The notes under the pieces were generated by a model. That model ran no database searches and was not told the DNA's origin. It was given only the letters and a program-made list of their open reading frames with translations. The translations under genes and the position numbers were made by a program. From NCBI GenBank assembly GCA_023461135.1, contig JAEWNX010000238.1, positions 1-6,638 of the forward strand: a DNA stretch of 6,638 nt, written 5' to 3'. This DNA is from Pseudomonadota bacterium (GTDB lineage: Bacteria; Pseudomonadota; Alphaproteobacteria; Caulobacterales; Aquidulcibacteraceae). Positions 5,523-6,638 of the stretch are shown in pieces. The first letter of the stretch is position 1; the number at the start of each line of letters is the position of its first letter.

Positions 5523-5608
5523 GGAGGCAAGCTGGGGGACCACGGATGTCGATCTCGTCAAGGCTTAACAGACGCCGGAACCTGTGGCAGCCAATATGCA
5601 TTGCCTCC
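5523..5608 (+). repeat. Inverted repeat / extended hairpin in the gap between the exported paralogs
   Basis: GGAGGCAA (5523-5530) and TTGCCTCC (5601-5608) are perfect 8-bp inverted arms. Further pairing continues inward: GCTG/CAGC (5531-5534 with 5588-5591) and CCACGG/CCTGTG (5540-5545 with 5582-5587, one G-U), with bulges between. In RNA this gives an interrupted stem of about 18 bp covering most of the intercistronic gap. No U-tract follows, so it is not a classical terminator. It could stabilise the upstream message or affect translation of the second gene. Confidence 0.45.
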
Positions 5609-5635
5609 GCGGAAACGTATCGGAACGAGGCTTTG

Positions 5636-6313
5636 ATGGGTCGGCCCGGCAAATTCCGGAATGCCCTGCTGGCAGGTGGGGCGCTCGCGGCGACGCTTAT
5701 CGGCGTTGGCTTCGCCGGCGCGCAGGAAGCGCCGGGCAGCGACGTCAGCTTCGCCGATCCCGCCAATCTTAACCCCGAATCCCCCGCGCTCGATCTCTCC
5801 GTACGCGATGACGCGGCGGTGCGTTTCTCTCCAAGCGGGCAGGACGGGCTGCCCGAAGTGCAAGGTCCTCGCCGGCTCGAGCTCGAGCTCTCCGCGGGCG
5901 GCGGCGACTCCCCGGTCGATGTCTCGGTCGCCCAGCGCGCCACCCTGGGCTCGGACGCCAACGGCGATATCGACCGGCGCGGCAGCGGCTCCGAATTGCG
6001 CGTAGGCCGCGGCCTCGTCGAGCGCGGCAGCGCCAACAACCAAGGCTCATCGGTTTACGCTTTCGTCGCCTCGGACAACGAAGCGCTGACCTGGCGGCCC
6101 GGCGCGCGCACCGAATTCGGCGGCCGCGGCGATGCGTTCGCGCTGCAAGAGCAAGTCGAAATCGGCGACATGTCCGCGGGCGTCACATACGAGCGCAACG
6201 GCGTGCAAGCCTCGCTGGCTTACGTCGAGCGTGAAGAGTCGACGCAGATCGGCTCGGAATCCTTCAGCCAGGACCAAAGCTTCACCGGCATCACGGTGAC
6301 GATGCGCCGCTAA
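5636..6313 (+). CDS. Exported beta-strand-rich protein of unknown family, paralog B
   Basis: This 225-residue protein from ATG at 5636 has a signal peptide in residues 1-29 (basic start, LLAGGALAATLIGVGFAGA core, cut before QEAPG). The C-terminal 84 residues align without gaps to the preceding gene with roughly 60% identity by eye: EALTWRPGARTEF (149-161), FALQEQVEIGDMSAGVTYE (168-186), QASLAYVERE (191-200) and the closing ITVTMRR. The N-terminal third is less similar but keeps the FADP tag just after the signal peptide and an S-V-A-Q-R / S-F-A-Q-R block. I prefer ATG 5636 because GAGG lies five bases before it and the signal peptide starts at once. An in-frame ATG at 5546 would add 30 residues that read as non-coding and lie in the inverted repeat. 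Function is unknown. The stop is six bases from the stop of the convergent hydrolase gene. Confidence 0.82.
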   Translation: MGRPGKFRNALLAGGALAATLIGVGFAGAQEAPGSDVSFADPANLNPESPALDLSVRDDAAVRFSPSGQDGLPEVQGPRRLELELSAGGGDSPVDVSVAQRATLGSDANGDIDRRGSGSELRVGRGLVERGSANNQGSSVYAFVASDNEALTWRPGARTEFGGRGDAFALQEQVEIGDMSAGVTYERNGVQASLAYVEREESTQIGSESFSQDQSFTGITVTMRR

Positions 6314-6319
6314 GGCGCG

Positions 6320-6638
6320 CTACTCAAATTCGGCATCGTGGAATTTGCGGCCCGCTTTCGCGAGCAGCGTCGCCGTCTCGATCGCCGCGCGCGCTCTGTC
6401 GGGGCGCTCCATCGGCAGCATGTGGCCCGCCCCTTCCACGGTGGCCACGCGCGCATCGGGCTTGATCGCCGCCACGCGATGCATCGCCGCTTCTGAAATC
6501 GTGGAATTTGTCTCCGCGCGCAGCAACACCGTCGGGTCGGTCACCTTGCGCAGCGCTTCCCACGGATCGTGGCGCTGCGCGCAATAGGTGGCCGCTTCGT
6601 ATTTCGGCGCGCACGCGAGCCTGAAGCCGCCCTTGCCG
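6320..6638 (-). CDS. Alpha/beta hydrolase, C-terminal 105 residues (5' end outside window)
   Basis: An open minus-strand frame enters from the right edge and ends at TAG (6322-6320). The visible part matches the end of an alpha/beta-hydrolase fold protein: a lid or cap segment with Y-E-A-A-x-Y and W-E-A-L, a core strand PTVLLRAETNSTIS, and the final VEGAGHMLPMERPD block, in which the His (codon at 6424-6422) is the expected catalytic base. The nucleophile elbow (G-x-S-x-G) would lie outside the window. The acid member is not clear: the usual D after the R-(A/G) strand reads E-T-N-S here. Substrate cannot be assigned; many such proteins are esterases, epoxide hydrolases or ring-cleavage hydrolases. 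Confidence 0.85.
   Translation of the reverse strand, partial: GKGGFRLACAPKYEAATYCAQRHDPWEALRKVTDPTVLLRAETNSTISEAAMHRVAAIKPDARVATVEGAGHMLPMERPDRARAAIETATLLAKAGRKFHDAEFE

Overview
The window is GC-rich, gene-dense DNA with short intergenic gaps. Codon usage is strongly GC-biased, and its gene families (alphaproteobacterial-type CHAP proteins with a Q-C-V-P-F-A-R active site, a soluble TerB-J-domain DjlA, a single-domain voltage-gated channel) point to an alphaproteobacterium. Caulobacterales or Hyphomonadaceae is my best guess, by protein resemblance only. No insertion sequence, tRNA, rRNA or CRISPR array is visible.

Layout, left to right. (1) The 3' part of a minus-strand djlA-like co-chaperone gene runs off the left edge. 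(2) A short minus-strand remnant resembles the C-terminus of a PQQ-type sugar (sorbosone) dehydrogenase and is broken by two frame changes. (3) A complete minus-strand single-domain voltage-gated cation channel has an unusual selectivity filter. Its 5' leader can fold into a compact three-way-junction RNA ending at the Shine-Dalgarno sequence. (4) A doubtful small minus-strand ORF and an A+T-richer intergenic region follow. (5) A plus-strand ribbon-helix-helix (CopG-like) regulator has a palindromic candidate operator upstream. (6) Two minus-strand CHAP-domain paralogs are arranged in tandem, one a predicted lipoprotein and one with an ordinary signal peptide. (7) A divergent plus-strand GNAT acetyltransferase of the phosphinothricin/methionine-sulfoximine type comes next. 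(8) Two plus-strand tandem paralogs encode exported proteins of a family I cannot name. (9) The C-terminal part of an alpha/beta hydrolase lies on the minus strand and runs off the right edge.

Functionally the region is a mosaic rather than one pathway. Two tandem duplications of exported proteins (CHAP pair, beta-strand-rich pair) suggest cell-envelope roles. The most unusual items are the structured leader of the channel gene, the D/E-containing channel filter, and the unidentified exported pair with an inverted repeat in its intercistronic gap. I see no evidence of a classical defence or mobile system.
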